Shown one piece after another: positions 36,265 through 44,313 of a stretch of DNA of 64,000 bases. The translations under genes and the position numbers were made by a program. Positions within the stretch are counted from its first letter, which is position 1, and the number at the start of each line of letters is the position of its first letter. The notes under the pieces are model-generated. The model had not been told where the DNA came from and did not search any database. It saw only the letters and a list, made by a program, of their open reading frames with translations. This stretch comes from Candidatus Obscuribacterales bacterium (GTDB lineage Bacteria; Cyanobacteriota; Vampirovibrionia; Obscuribacterales; Obscuribacteraceae): assembly GCA_020050685.1 (NCBI GenBank), contig JAGVKG010000010.1, positions 1-64,000 of the forward strand, in the 5' to 3' direction.

Positions 36265-37158
36265 ATGGATTTAGCCTCGCATGAGCTGCAAGCGTTCAGA
36301 ATGGTCGCCCAGACCCTCAACTTTTCCACGGCAGCTGAACGCATCCACATCACCCAACCAGCACTCTCCCAACGGATTCAAAGCTTGGAGAAAACGCTTG
36401 GTCTAACACTCTTTGTCCGCGATCCCAAGGGGATAAAACTGACGGAAGCCGGTATGAGGCTTTTACGTTATTGCCAAGTCAAGGATCACCTGGAGTCCGA
36501 GCTGCTCAGTGATTTAGTCAAAGCACCGGATGGAAAACTCGGGGGGCGCTTGCGCATTGCTGGTTATTCCAGCGTACTCCACTCCGTGATCATGCCAGCA
36601 CTGGCAAAACTACTCAGGGAAAATCCTGCCGTACATTTTGAGTTCAGCGTGCATGAAATGGGTGAACTTATGGGCGTGCTTGAAAGCGGCGAAGCCGACT
36701 TTGTCGTCATGGATCACGAAATTGAACGGGCTAACATTCAAACACTCGTCCTAGGACAGGAAAAATATGTGCTAATCCAAAGCAGCCAGTTTCCCAAAAG
36801 AGATGTTTATCTTGATCATGATCCCGATGATCGGTTCACGGAAACATTTTTCCAAACCCAAAACAATCATCCTCGTAGGGGTGGGGTCTCCCCACCCTCA
36901 ACTAAACAAAAGAGCACTCTGAGTCGCTGCTATGTAAACGACATCGATGGAATTTTGAAGGGCGTGGCACTGGGTCTTGGACAGGGCGTTGTCCCTCATC
37001 ACTTACTTCCCAAAGATCTGCCCATTCGGATTGCTAAGGGTCTCAAACCAATGAATGTACCAATCGTTTTGCACTACTTCCGCCAATCCTATTATTCAAA
37101 TTTGCAAAAAGCGACGATTGAAAATCTTAAGCGCAATTGTGCCAATTACTTGCGTTAA
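36265..37158 (+). CDS. LysR-family regulator with inserted repeat
   Basis: 297 residues. N-terminal winged helix (LQAFRMVAQTLNFSTAAERIHITQPALSQRIQSLEKTLGLTLFVRD) and a periplasmic-binding-like effector domain (GGRLRIAGYSSVLHSVIMPAL...). Between TETFFQTQNN and SRCYVNDIDG an insert including PRRGGVSPPS is encoded by a palindromic repeat; it falls in a surface-loop position of the effector domain and keeps the frame. The ATG at 36265 is chosen over a GTG nine bases earlier. Likely regulates the divergent aminotransferase-methyltransferase operon. Confidence 0.85.
   Translation: MDLASHELQAFRMVAQTLNFSTAAERIHITQPALSQRIQSLEKTLGLTLFVRDPKGIKLTEAGMRLLRYCQVKDHLESELLSDLVKAPDGKLGGRLRIAGYSSVLHSVIMPALAKLLRENPAVHFEFSVHEMGELMGVLESGEADFVVMDHEIERANIQTLVLGQEKYVLIQSSQFPKRDVYLDHDPDDRFTETFFQTQNNHPRRGGVSPPSTKQKSTLSRCYVNDIDGILKGVALGLGQGVVPHHLLPKDLPIRIAKGLKPMNVPIVLHYFRQSYYSNLQKATIENLKRNCANYLR
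36875..36899 (+). repeat. Palindromic GTAGGGGT repeat inside the LysR gene
   Basis: GTAGGGGTGGGG-TCT-CCCCACCC: an eight-base perfect stem (36879-36886 with 36890-36897). It shares GTAGGGGT plus a following inverted repeat with 16494-16521. It is translated in frame as part of the LysR protein. Confidence 0.6.
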
Positions 37159-37312
37159 TCGCTAGGATTAATTGTCGAATCTCATCCCCAAAATACATCC
37201 CAGGAATGATCATATTCAATCTGGGTCGTGCGAATATGGATCTTAGATAGTTGCAGAAAGAATCACAAAAAAGCAAAACCCAAATTCTAGATCGCATTAG
37301 AAGGGAGAGAGA

Positions 37313-37984
37313 ATGCAAGGATCAACGAGATCATGGGCAGGCATTGAAAGAACTGTCAAAGTTCCAGCCGGTGCTGTTTTATTAGATGGCACGCTTTCAA
37401 TTCCTAAAGATGCCACTGGTATTGTCGTCTTTGTGCACGGCAGCGGCAGCAGCCGGACTAGTCCTCGCAATAGATTCGTTGCCGAAGTGCTAAACGAAGC
37501 CGGTTTAGCTACCCTACTATTCGATTTGCTTACCCCAAACGAAGAACAAATCGACAATATGACAGCTCAGTTGCGCTTTAATATTCCATTTCTTGCTGAG
37601 CGAGTCATGGCAGTAAAGCAATGGCTGTATACCAATCCTGAAACATCCTCACTGGCTATCGGCTATTTTGGCGCCAGCACAGGAGCTGCTGCAGCACTGG
37701 TTGCAGCAGCATTAGCACCAGAATCTGTTAAGGCAATTGTCTCTCGTGGGGGACGGCCGGATCTGGCAGGTAATTACCTCAGGCAAGTGCTGGCTCCCAC
37801 CTTGCTGATTGTCGGCGGTAATGATCACGTCGTGATTGACTTAAACAACAGTGCGCTAGCCCAAATGACTACCGAAAAGAAGCTTACGATAGTACCCGGT
37901 GCTACACACTTGTTTGAGGAACCAGGCACACTTGAGCAAGTAGCCGAACACGCCTCTGCCTGGTTCAGCACAAAATTATGCTAA
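37313..37984 (+). CDS. Dienelactone-hydrolase-like alpha/beta hydrolase
   Basis: 223 residues. VVFVHGSGSSRTSPRNRFVAEVLNEAGLATLLFDLLTPNEE is typical of the small hydrolases often found beside or fused to phosphoribosyltransferases. The nucleophile lies in FGASTGAAAAL, Asp in VGGNDHVV, and His in GATHLFEEPG. No signal peptide. GAAGGGAGAG precedes the ATG. Substrate unknown. Confidence 0.82.
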   Translation: MQGSTRSWAGIERTVKVPAGAVLLDGTLSIPKDATGIVVFVHGSGSSRTSPRNRFVAEVLNEAGLATLLFDLLTPNEEQIDNMTAQLRFNIPFLAERVMAVKQWLYTNPETSSLAIGYFGASTGAAAALVAAALAPESVKAIVSRGGRPDLAGNYLRQVLAPTLLIVGGNDHVVIDLNNSALAQMTTEKKLTIVPGATHLFEEPGTLEQVAEHASAWFSTKLC

Positions 37985-38141
37985 AACGATTGGCCCAAGA
38001 TCTTAACAAATCCTTTGTCTTTACGGGAGCGTTTTGAGGTTTAGACCATCGGCGCATGGGGCAGATAAATATTAGAGGCTACGCCGATTCGTTGGCGAGG
38101 TCCAACTTTCGTCCATTAAACACAGAAAAAACGAGTTAGTT

Positions 38142-39122
38142 ATGAATAAAGAGGTAAAACGAAAACCAAATAACGTATTATTCGCCGATGAGATCGACGA
38201 TTTTGCTTTGCTGCCCGATCCAGAGCTAGATGCTCAAGATTCGGACGATGACTTCGAGGTAGAAACCAAGCCCGAAGAAGAGAATGAAAAAGGTTTTGAG
38301 TCTGACTCAGTCAAAGCATACCTTCGCGAAATCGGTCGGCACAAATTGCTTTCCGGCACAGAGGAAATTGAGCTTGCGCGCGCCTGTCAAACAGGCGATA
38401 TTAAGGCGCGTCATAAACTTGTACAAGCAAATTTACGACTTGTTGTCAGCATCGCCAAGCGCTACATAAGTAGCGGTATGTCTCTTCAGGATCTAATTCA
38501 GGAAGGCAGCTTTGGCCTAATGAAAGCCGTAGACAAATTTGATCCAGAAAGAGGATATAAATTCTCTACGTATGCTACATGGTGGATACGTCAAAGCATT
38601 ACGCGCTCGGTGCAAGACAAATCGCGAACGATTAGAATGCCCGTGCACGTCAATGAAAGAATTTCCAAGCTAAAGAGAATGGCTGCTGGATTGCGGTCCA
38701 AGCTTGGCCGTCAGCCAAGCATTGAAGAAATTGCTGAAGCCACCGGCATGCAAAAGCATATGGTGCGGGCAGCGCTAAACGCGCAGCAACCACCTGCTTC
38801 ATTAGACGCGCCATACTACGACGAAATGGACGGCTCACTTAGTGATATTTTGCCAGATGAGTCTCAAGTCAAGCCGGAAGAGGCAACGTCTTTAAAGCTG
38901 CTGATTGGTGATGTGAATAAGGCATTGTCGAATCTCACTCAAAGAGAAAAAGACATCCTTACCCTGCGTTATGGTTTGAAGACAGGTGCACCAACTACGC
39001 TTGAGCAGACCGGTAAAATTATCGGGCTGACTCGCGAGCGCGTGCGCCAAATCGAACATTTAGCAATGAAGAAGTTGAGAAGAAATACAAGCATTGAGCC
39101 ACTCAAAGAATATTTAAATTAA
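38142..39122 (+). CDS. SigA-type alternative sigma factor (group 2 like)
   Basis: 326 residues, intact. An acidic N-terminus is followed by region 1.2 ([28 protein letters not shown]), region 2 ([40 protein letters not shown]), region 3 and region 4 ([47 protein letters not shown]). Close to the primary sigma factor but with a different spacer, as in the group 2 sigma factors of cyanobacteria. It probably serves stationary-phase or stress genes. Confidence 0.92.
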   Translation: MNKEVKRKPNNVLFADEIDDFALLPDPELDAQDSDDDFEVETKPEEENEKGFESDSVKAYLREIGRHKLLSGTEEIELARACQTGDIKARHKLVQANLRLVVSIAKRYISSGMSLQDLIQEGSFGLMKAVDKFDPERGYKFSTYATWWIRQSITRSVQDKSRTIRMPVHVNERISKLKRMAAGLRSKLGRQPSIEEIAEATGMQKHMVRAALNAQQPPASLDAPYYDEMDGSLSDILPDESQVKPEEATSLKLLIGDVNKALSNLTQREKDILTLRYGLKTGAPTTLEQTGKIIGLTRERVRQIEHLAMKKLRRNTSIEPLKEYLN

Positions 39123-39197
39123 GGCTTGCACTCAAGTGTAAACAATCGTTGAATATTATTTGCCAAAGGGCAAATTGTTCTGACGATTGGGCAGGTA

Positions 39198-39983
39198 ATG
39201 AGCATGAACTTCATCATGCTCATCCTTGCCTTTTGTATTGCCGCACCCTGCTTTAGCAGTCCAGCGCTAAATTCAACGGCTCCAATGGCATCGAGTTACG
39301 CTTATGGCTCAGCACCTCCGAAGGAGATGCTTAAACATCTTGGCGCCCTTCCGCGCGTCAATCCTCATTTGCGCCCCGGAATAATATTCAGCGACACCAG
39401 CCTACCGGCAACAGATACAAATGAGGGGTGGTATTGGATTCCCAAATGGAAAGCTGGAAAATGGCATCGCGAAACACAGCGCGTGATCAATCAGCGTGAA
39501 ACCAGAACAATGATTAGCAGAGCTGACAACTTTCGTGGCTGGCAAACAGACAAGAACGGCGAAATTTGGGAGTACTATCAGGAGCCTTATAAGCAAACGA
39601 TTGACGGGGGCAATGCAATTGCCATGAAAGTCCTTAGAGGCAGCAAGCCAATTGCGATCAGCGAAAAGCAAGTAATTTATAGAATGACCGGCACAACAAT
39701 CGAAATCGAAAAGCGGACCAAGCGTATCGTGCGAGTCTATCAAACAGAAGAAATAATTCGCGATGTGCCCTTATCAGACGGGAAGTATCAAGAAATTACT
39801 TCCTTGCGCATGTATGATCGCAACGGCAAAGCAATCGAAAACCAAACTTCGTACGCAGTTTGCGAGCGCACCGGAGCCTATAGCCCTGTCGACTTCCTGA
39901 ACAATCGCGACATGCGCGCAAGCTTTAAGAACTTCCTGACAAAAAACAACCTTGCAGACTTGATCCCGGATGATCTGAGATGA
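39198..39983 (+). CDS. Exported protein of unknown function
   Basis: 261 residues with a signal peptide (MNFIMLILAFCIAAPCFSS). The mature part has repeated Trp and charged segments (EGWYWIPKWKAGKWHRETQRVINQRETRT) and beta-rich sequence such as VIYRMTGTTIEIEKRTKRIVRVYQTEE. I recognise no domain. It may be lineage-specific. Convergent with the CAP-domain gene, eight bases apart. Confidence 0.65.
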   Translation: MSMNFIMLILAFCIAAPCFSSPALNSTAPMASSYAYGSAPPKEMLKHLGALPRVNPHLRPGIIFSDTSLPATDTNEGWYWIPKWKAGKWHRETQRVINQRETRTMISRADNFRGWQTDKNGEIWEYYQEPYKQTIDGGNAIAMKVLRGSKPIAISEKQVIYRMTGTTIEIEKRTKRIVRVYQTEEIIRDVPLSDGKYQEITSLRMYDRNGKAIENQTSYAVCERTGAYSPVDFLNNRDMRASFKNFLTKNNLADLIPDDLR

Positions 39984-39990
39984 CTACTCG

Positions 39991-41007
39991 TTATTTGCAA
40001 ATGATAGTCCTGCATGAGACTGGAATAAACTTGTTGCTTGAACCTTGTTTGGCCCAAACAAACAAATAGTACAATCCTGGTTTAGCATTACGCGGAATAG
40101 ATATCGTCAAGCGAAATTCTTGCTTGCTTCCTTCATTCGTATCAATGCGACGCAGATTTATTGGTCCGGCAGGTGGTGCATAATAGTTGACCACTCGCTC
40201 ATTCGGCAAATAATAACCATGCGAATATTCACCGCGGAGTTTCTCTAGAGGAATTGGTTGAGGCAATGCTTCCCATTTAACTTCAACACCCATCAGGTTA
40301 ACACCAGGGTCCAGAATGCCACCATATTCAAAGCTGTCTCCCGGAGAAATTTGCGCCGGTATTGCTGAAAATTCGCCGTAGTCGTTGACAAATTCTTGCG
40401 TACATTCTATTGCACTATCGGTATGTCCGCGTGGTGTAGTAATTTCACAGATGCTCAAGCCAATACCAACTGCGGTATGATCCGGATCCAATATGTTTTT
40501 ACGATGCCCATCCATGGGCGGCTTTTCGTTGATAAAACTTCTTTCGATCTCGTCAAGTTCTTCTTTTTGAAAAAATTGATTTGGCGACAATCGATATTTC
40601 CGACCGGGATCCCACAAAAGCCCATAGGCATTTTCAGCCACAAAATCTTGCCCGCCCATTTCCGTGTAACGTTGTGGCGGCTGACGTCCTTGCAAATCCC
40701 AATGACCTTCGTAGCCATAACTGGCCATTTCATCTGTATGTTGCTGTCCTGCCCGGGTTGCAACCTCATCCAAAACAACCGGAGGCAATCCGCCTTTGGC
40801 CCGATCTTTATTAATCAATCCCAACATATATTGGCGCGCTTCGGTAAGCGTCATTCCGGACTGGACATTTTCTGAGCGTGGAGCCCTTCGACTGAAGTGT
40901 GCCTGATCTTCTATATTCTCAAACGGAACAATTTCACCCGGCTCTTGCGCCCACGACGCAGACGAAAACACAACAATGGCGGATGCGAGCAATAACTGTT
41001 TAAGCAT
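39991..41007 (-). CDS. Secreted CAP/SCP-domain protein
   Basis: 338 residues. Signal peptide MLKQLLLASAIVVFSSASWA, a CAP domain (about 60-240) with MLGLINKDRAKGGLPPVVLDEVATRAGQQHTDEMASYGYEGHWD and MDGHRKNILDPDHTAVGIGL, then a beta-rich C-terminal domain of about 100 residues. Bacterial CAP proteins are secreted and mostly of unknown role. The ATG at 41007 overlaps the preceding gene by eight bases. Confidence 0.82.
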   Translation of the reverse strand: MLKQLLLASAIVVFSSASWAQEPGEIVPFENIEDQAHFSRRAPRSENVQSGMTLTEARQYMLGLINKDRAKGGLPPVVLDEVATRAGQQHTDEMASYGYEGHWDLQGRQPPQRYTEMGGQDFVAENAYGLLWDPGRKYRLSPNQFFQKEELDEIERSFINEKPPMDGHRKNILDPDHTAVGIGLSICEITTPRGHTDSAIECTQEFVNDYGEFSAIPAQISPGDSFEYGGILDPGVNLMGVEVKWEALPQPIPLEKLRGEYSHGYYLPNERVVNYYAPPAGPINLRRIDTNEGSKQEFRLTISIPRNAKPGLYYLFVWAKQGSSNKFIPVSCRTIICK

Positions 41008-41485
41008 TGGGAAACTGTACCTTTGCGTCATAAAGGAAAAGAGCTCGTAGCTTGTCCCAGAAATCCCCACCGAGGACAAAGAGGCTGGAAATAAACATGA
41101 CATCAGCAGCAATGTTTATTGGTAATCTCCAAGTAGAATCATCCGGCAAGAATTGTGGCGCGTAACCCATAATGTATGTGGGGATAATTGGCAAGATAAA
41201 AAGCAAAAGACCGATACGGTAACGCAAACGGCTGACTGACCCTCGCGGAGCCAAATGACGAAACACGCCCCGGAATTTTGACAGAAGTAAATCAAATGCT
41301 TCCTTGCCCAAAAGGGCTACAGCAAGTACCGCTAATACTTCCGGCACTCCCACCGTCAAAAGCCCAATTATGGTTGCCTTTGCCGCAATCGAAATATTCA
41401 TTGCCGCGACAAAGAAACTCAGAAACGGTGCAATGAAGGATAGAACTAAAAGTCCAATCCCGAGATATATCTTCAAGTCTTTCAA
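41000..41485 (-). CDS. Transporter-suffix-domain membrane protein
   Basis: 161 residues with about four membrane segments. RYRIGLLLFILPIIPTYIMGY...NIAADVMFISSLFVLGGDFWDKLRALFLYDAKV is the pattern of the transporter suffix domain, which I recall as found alone or at the end of transport proteins. Function unknown. Overlaps the CAP gene, so probably one operon. Confidence 0.75.
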   Translation of the reverse strand: MKDLKIYLGIGLLVLSFIAPFLSFFVAAMNISIAAKATIIGLLTVGVPEVLAVLAVALLGKEAFDLLLSKFRGVFRHLAPRGSVSRLRYRIGLLLFILPIIPTYIMGYAPQFLPDDSTWRLPINIAADVMFISSLFVLGGDFWDKLRALFLYDAKVQFPNA

Positions 41486-41694
41486 TTACCTGCCCCCAAT
41501 TTGCCGAGATGCACCCAATGCTCAATATAGTCTGTGCATTTTGCTCGACTAATATTGTTGCATTTTTACTGCCCGCAAGCACAAATTCATTTGGACAGCC
41601 TTCTGGCCAACAAAATTTGTTTCCGTTTTGGGGGCACTCAAATACTTTCAAGACGCGCCAAGCAAATGTTCGCTTGCGCAATTGGGACTAGTGC

Positions 41695-42381
41695 CTAAAC
41701 TTCTGTAGTAGGTAATTCCTTTAAGTGTCTCTTGAGGTTTTCTTTTTGGATAGCCTTATTTTGTTCAGCCTCAAGCAAGGCATTTTGCTTCTGCAAAAGT
41801 TCGGTCTTGCCCTGAGCCTCTAAGCAATAAATATATTGTTGTCTGGCATGAATAACATCGTTCAGTTTGTCTGAATCAAAGACGTTTTCATTCTTACCCG
41901 CTTGCTCGCAACAATCAAGACGAAACTTCCACATTGGCTCCGCCTTGGCTGGAAATCCGGCTGCAAAAAAACATGCTCCACCGTGCATGGCTGCTTCAGA
42001 CGCTTTCTGATTGAGGAAATCGCCAACTGGTCCTTTCAATTTTTCACGTAAGTTGATTTGGACAATTTTTTCGAAGGCCTCGCCTGCATCAAGATTGCGT
42101 CCCGCACTTTGACAGAGACGAGCAAGATTGCCCAATTCATCCACTACTTTCATGCTGGACGGACCGAAAGCCTCTTTTTCCTTTTCAATGCCGTTTTTTG
42201 CCGCTTCAATTGCCTTGCCATACTTATTATGGCGAGCTAGATCCATTGATTCTGTGAAAAATTTCTCGGCTCTTTGTGCCGCCTTTCTTGTCTCGGGGTC
42301 CGAGATTGATGGTTCGCCCGGTCTTTTAACCGGCAAAACATCTTGTGGAGCCATAAATAGTCTGTCAAAGGGATCAGCCAT
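41695..42381 (-). CDS. TPR-like cytoplasmic protein
   Basis: 228 residues without signal peptide. Helical pairs such as AAQRAEKFFTESMDLARHNKYGKAIEAAKNGIEKEKEAFGPSSMKVVDELGNLARL resemble TPR repeats of the kinesin-light-chain type. The C-terminus is a charged coil. The ATG at 42381 has GGAGG seven bases upstream. Unknown function. Confidence 0.65.
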   Translation of the reverse strand: MADPFDRLFMAPQDVLPVKRPGEPSISDPETRKAAQRAEKFFTESMDLARHNKYGKAIEAAKNGIEKEKEAFGPSSMKVVDELGNLARLCQSAGRNLDAGEAFEKIVQINLREKLKGPVGDFLNQKASEAAMHGGACFFAAGFPAKAEPMWKFRLDCCEQAGKNENVFDSDKLNDVIHARQQYIYCLEAQGKTELLQKQNALLEAEQNKAIQKENLKRHLKELPTTEV

Positions 42382-42509
42382 AATTGACCTCCGAAAGCGC
42401 ATAAGCGCAGAATCATTAGGTGCATACTATGCTTCTCAGCCTTGACCAACAATGGGAATAACCGGCAAATATCAGTTAAATAGATTGGGCGGTTAGATTA
42501 AATGTGCAG

Positions 42510-42824
42510 TTAAGGATAAAGTTTGCGACGGCAATCTGCGCAAAAGACCCGAATGCCGCGCTGACGAAAGTATTTCACTTCAGGCCATTTGCGACCATAG
42601 GCCATATAAAGTCGGTCGTCAGAAATTCCCCGGTAGGCGATGTGCACTTTACCTTCACAACAACCAGAAGCATCCATCTTGGCATTTTGATTTCCTGATT
42701 CATTTGTCTCGGCAACTGCAGATGCATCACCTTTGGTGGCAACATCCTGATTTAAAAGAGACTTGAGCCAAGCCAAAAAATTATCTATTGGTTTCAAAGA
42801 CCTAAACACCGAGAAGGAAAGCAA
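42510..42824 (-). CDS. Small hypothetical protein with CC and CxxC
   Basis: 104 residues from TTG 42824, with no clear ribosome-binding site, so the start is doubtful. The C-terminal half (GCCEGKVHIAYRGISDDRLYMAYGRKWPEVKYF...VFCADC) has four cysteines that could bind zinc. Not recognised. Confidence 0.45.
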   Translation of the reverse strand: MLSFSVFRSLKPIDNFLAWLKSLLNQDVATKGDASAVAETNESGNQNAKMDASGCCEGKVHIAYRGISDDRLYMAYGRKWPEVKYFRQRGIRVFCADCRRKLYP

Positions 42825-42918
42825 TTAAGACAAACTGATTTTTTATGCAAGAATATATGATGACTAATATAATTGGCCGTGCAGATTTATACGAAAATTT
42901 TCGGGGAGGTCCTATTAA

Positions 42919-43242
42919 ATGACTGCAGTAGTAAACGTCACCGACACAACCTTCGATCAGGAAGTCCTGAAGGCTGAGGTTCCGGTTCTTGTTGACTTCT
43001 GGGCTCCCTGGTGCGGTCCATGCAAGGCCGTAGCTCCAGTTGTGGAAGACCTTTCCAAGGAGTACGATGGTCGCCTTAAAGTCGTCAAGTTAAACACCGA
43101 CGAGAACCCAAAGACGGCCCAAGCCTATACAATCCGCGGCATTCCAAGCTTGTATCTTTTCAAGAACGGACAGGTTGTAGAGCAGGTTGTCGGCGCAGTT
43201 CCTAAATCAACTTTGGCCACTGCTATCAACAAGCACGTCTAG
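42919..43242 (+). CDS. trxA: Thioredoxin
   Basis: 107-residue cytoplasmic disulfide reductase. [26 protein letters not shown] carries the WCGPC active site, and the cis-proline is in [20 protein letters not shown] precedes the ATG, and a TATAAT occurs at 42868-42873 though without a clear -35. A terminator follows. It may matter that a membrane-anchored thioredoxin is the next gene. Confidence 0.96.
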   Translation: MTAVVNVTDTTFDQEVLKAEVPVLVDFWAPWCGPCKAVAPVVEDLSKEYDGRLKVVKLNTDENPKTAQAYTIRGIPSLYLFKNGQVVEQVVGAVPKSTLATAINKHV

Positions 43243-43269
43243 AGCCTAAAAAAATAAATTGGTCTTGGC

Positions 43270-43301
43270 AAAGCCCATCCGAATTTTTGGATGGGCTTTG
43301 A
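43270..43301 (+). terminator. Intrinsic terminator of trxA
   Basis: AAAGCCCATCC (43270-43280) pairs perfectly with GGATGGGCTTT (43289-43299) around an eight-base loop. The closing TTTG is short for a U tract. Confidence 0.7.
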
Positions 43302-43428
43302 TTGTCACAAATCAAATATTCAGACCCTTAATTGCGGTAGACTGAAAAAGTGGACAAGCTGCGGGCAACTGCATTGGGCGATAGAATTTACCTGGCAGGT
43401 TTGTGACCAGTAATATCAGGAGAGTATC

Positions 43429-43929
43429 GTGCGCGAAGTTTTAATCTCATTTCTCTTAGCCCTAGTTGTTGGCTCGGCGATCAATGGTTATACCGGCGCA
43501 ACCTCGCAGCCCGCTTCGACTGCTTCTCCGCCATCGTCTGCCGAGACATCATCTCAAACACAAGATCAGGTGGCACAAGCTGGACAAAGCTGGGTGATTG
43601 AGGCCAGCCAGGCAACATTTCCTGCCGAGGTGCTCAACAGTCAGCAGCCAGTGCTAGTTGACTTCTATGCCACTTGGTGTGGCCCTTGCAAGATGATGAA
43701 ACCGACTATCGAACAGTTGGCAAATGAATATCACGGCAAGGCAAAAGTCGTGCGTATCGACGTCGATGCCAATCCAGAGCTGGCGAAAAAATATCATATT
43801 GAGGCTTTGCCGACCTTTTTACTCTTTAGCCAGGGCAAGGTTGTTGCCACCAATGTTGGTTTCACAACCAAAGAAAAACTTTTGGCCTCTATAGATCAAT
43901 TCACCGAAGACGGCTCCCTGACCAGGTAA
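43429..43929 (+). CDS. Membrane-anchored thioredoxin-like protein
   Basis: 166 residues. One N-terminal hydrophobic segment (VLISFLLALVVGSAING), a Ser/Thr/Pro/Gln linker, then a complete thioredoxin domain with LVDFYATWCGPCKMMKPTIEQLANEYHGKAKVVRIDVDAN and cis-proline in EALPTFLLF. It would reduce or oxidise thiols at the outer face of the membrane. GTG start with AGGAGAG upstream. Its N-terminus resembles that of the next small protein. First gene of a probable operon leading to the triple-AAA protease. Confidence 0.9.
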   Translation: MREVLISFLLALVVGSAINGYTGATSQPASTASPPSSAETSSQTQDQVAQAGQSWVIEASQATFPAEVLNSQQPVLVDFYATWCGPCKMMKPTIEQLANEYHGKAKVVRIDVDANPELAKKYHIEALPTFLLFSQGKVVATNVGFTTKEKLLASIDQFTEDGSLTR

Positions 43930-44035
43930 ATCACTTCGCGTCTTGGCTAAAGATGGGGTCAACCGGGAAATCCCTAGTCTTTACTCGGCGACATCTCTAT
44001 GGCGCCCCGCCGCAACAATAGATAAAATACAATGT

Positions 44036-44296
44036 ATGAAAGCCGTCGTCATAACTTTCATAATTGCTCTCGTGGTGAGTTGTCTGGTGAACGGACTTCT
44101 CAACGAATCACCGCCCGCACCTCAACCGGTGGGTATTGGTGACACCACGGAGGGTGGCTTTGGCATTAAACGGGTAGAAAGCGATATTCCGGAAATTGGT
44201 ATTTCCGACGGATCGCACCCGAATAGATTCATGACCTCAATTGATGACGGCAGCATTGACCGAAATGTTGATTGGCCTCTTGGCGCGAACAACTAA
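44036..44296 (+). CDS. Small membrane-anchored protein
   Basis: 86 residues. N-terminus MKAVVITFIIALVVSCLVNGLLN is clearly like that of the upstream anchored thioredoxin (MREVLISFLLALVVGSAINGYTG), but the thioredoxin domain is replaced by a short acidic, Gly/Pro-rich tail with no cysteine after the anchor. It ends 17 bases before the triple-AAA protease gene. Unknown role; perhaps an adaptor, or the remnant of a duplicated anchored thioredoxin. Confidence 0.6.
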   Translation: MKAVVITFIIALVVSCLVNGLLNESPPAPQPVGIGDTTEGGFGIKRVESDIPEIGISDGSHPNRFMTSIDDGSIDRNVDWPLGANN

Positions 44297-44313
44297 GTGA
44301 GGAAAGACAAACT

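Noticed and set aside
41292-41681. Open frame overlapping the transporter-suffix gene
   Set aside because: Out-of-frame shadow; the membrane protein frame has a clear family match.
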